From Opitutales bacterium (GTDB lineage Bacteria > Verrucomicrobiota > Verrucomicrobiia > Opitutales > Coraliomargaritaceae): DNA of 44,950 bases. The position numbers and the translations under genes were made by a program. The DNA lies in assembly GCA_018607135.1 (NCBI GenBank), contig JABBCA010000080.1:1-44950 (forward strand), given 5' to 3'. Numbering within the stretch: position 1 is the stretch's first letter; each line of letters starts with the position of its first letter. Below the pieces are notes generated by a model. The model was not told where the DNA came from. It did not search any database and saw only the letters and a program-made list of their open reading frames with translations. Shown here piece after piece: positions 44,824 to 44,950 of this stretch.

Positions 44824-44950
44824 ATGGTTTAGTCTTTGGTAAATCTCGAGAGTTCATTGAACCCGGATTATGCAATAGGATGAGCAAGGTGCTCCGCAAC
44901 TGACGAAGCTCGGCAGAGCGAAGATGGTGCACCTCTTGAGGTGTGCCCGA
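44824..44950. other. Right-end stretch without a visible gene, hairpin near the edge
   Basis: No ORF starts here before the window ends. CACCTC (44930-44935) and GAGGTG (44938-44943) form a small perfect hairpin with a 2-base loop, not followed by a visible T run. The block from 44860 (ACCCGGATTATGCAATAGG) changes in character from the operon and could be the start of a dispersed repeat or insertion-sequence end, but this cannot be tested within the window. Confidence 0.3.

Overview
The window looks like chromosomal DNA of a Gram-negative member of the Verrucomicrobiota, most like Opitutales/Puniceicoccaceae (Coraliomargarita-type). This is inferred from the gene mix: lpxB and ExbB/ExbD (an outer membrane), an exosortase, degenerate NtrC-type regulators beside a PilB ATPase, a sucrose synthesis/amylosucrase cluster, and GATTAAG-type intergenic repeats. 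No sequence search was possible. Coding density is high, base composition is fairly even, and there is no phage, plasmid, CRISPR array or complete insertion sequence.

Layout. 1-1844 (minus): a terminator, tRNA-Glu(UUC) and a ComEC-like channel that lacks the usual C-terminal nuclease-like domain. 1943-6100 (plus): rarA, an exported protein of unknown function, a small holin-like membrane protein, and a HEAT-repeat/THUMP/methyltransferase fusion. 6101-6952 is gene-poor, with two small doubtful ORFs. 6953-8410: a periplasmic HtrA/Deg protease. 8471-13435: a four-gene unit of a free-standing MshEN-like protein, two response regulators whose output domains look like decayed NtrC AAA+ domains, and the type IV pilus/type II secretion ATPase PilB. 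13432-16193 (minus): cutA, malate dehydrogenase and DAHP synthase. Then tRNA-Leu(UAA).

16453-22441 is a sucrose cluster: a sucrose-phosphate phosphatase reads leftwards, and fructokinase, sucrose-phosphate synthase and amylosucrase read rightwards with overlapping ends. 22438-28714 (minus) is one long unit in transcription order HIT protein, PhoH, PgpH-type HD phosphodiesterase, YbeY, exosortase, coiled-coil exported protein; phoH-pgpH-ybeY is a conserved bacterial order. 28861-31789 (plus): Gfo/Idh/MocA dehydrogenase, glycerophosphodiesterase and lpxB (lipid A). mtfA follows on the minus strand, then an intergenic block with a perfect 35-bp inverted repeat enclosing a second palindromic repeat.

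32905-44823: a TonB-like membrane-anchored protein with a PA14-like domain reads leftwards from a shared promoter region. Rightwards run a 1583-residue lipoprotein with two complete GH13 catalytic domains, two TPR proteins, ExbB and two ExbD proteins, mostly with overlapping start and stop codons. This right-hand block is the most unusual unit: it physically links an alpha-glucan enzyme to a proton-driven envelope motor. The degenerate-NtrC/MshEN/PilB operon is the second most unusual.
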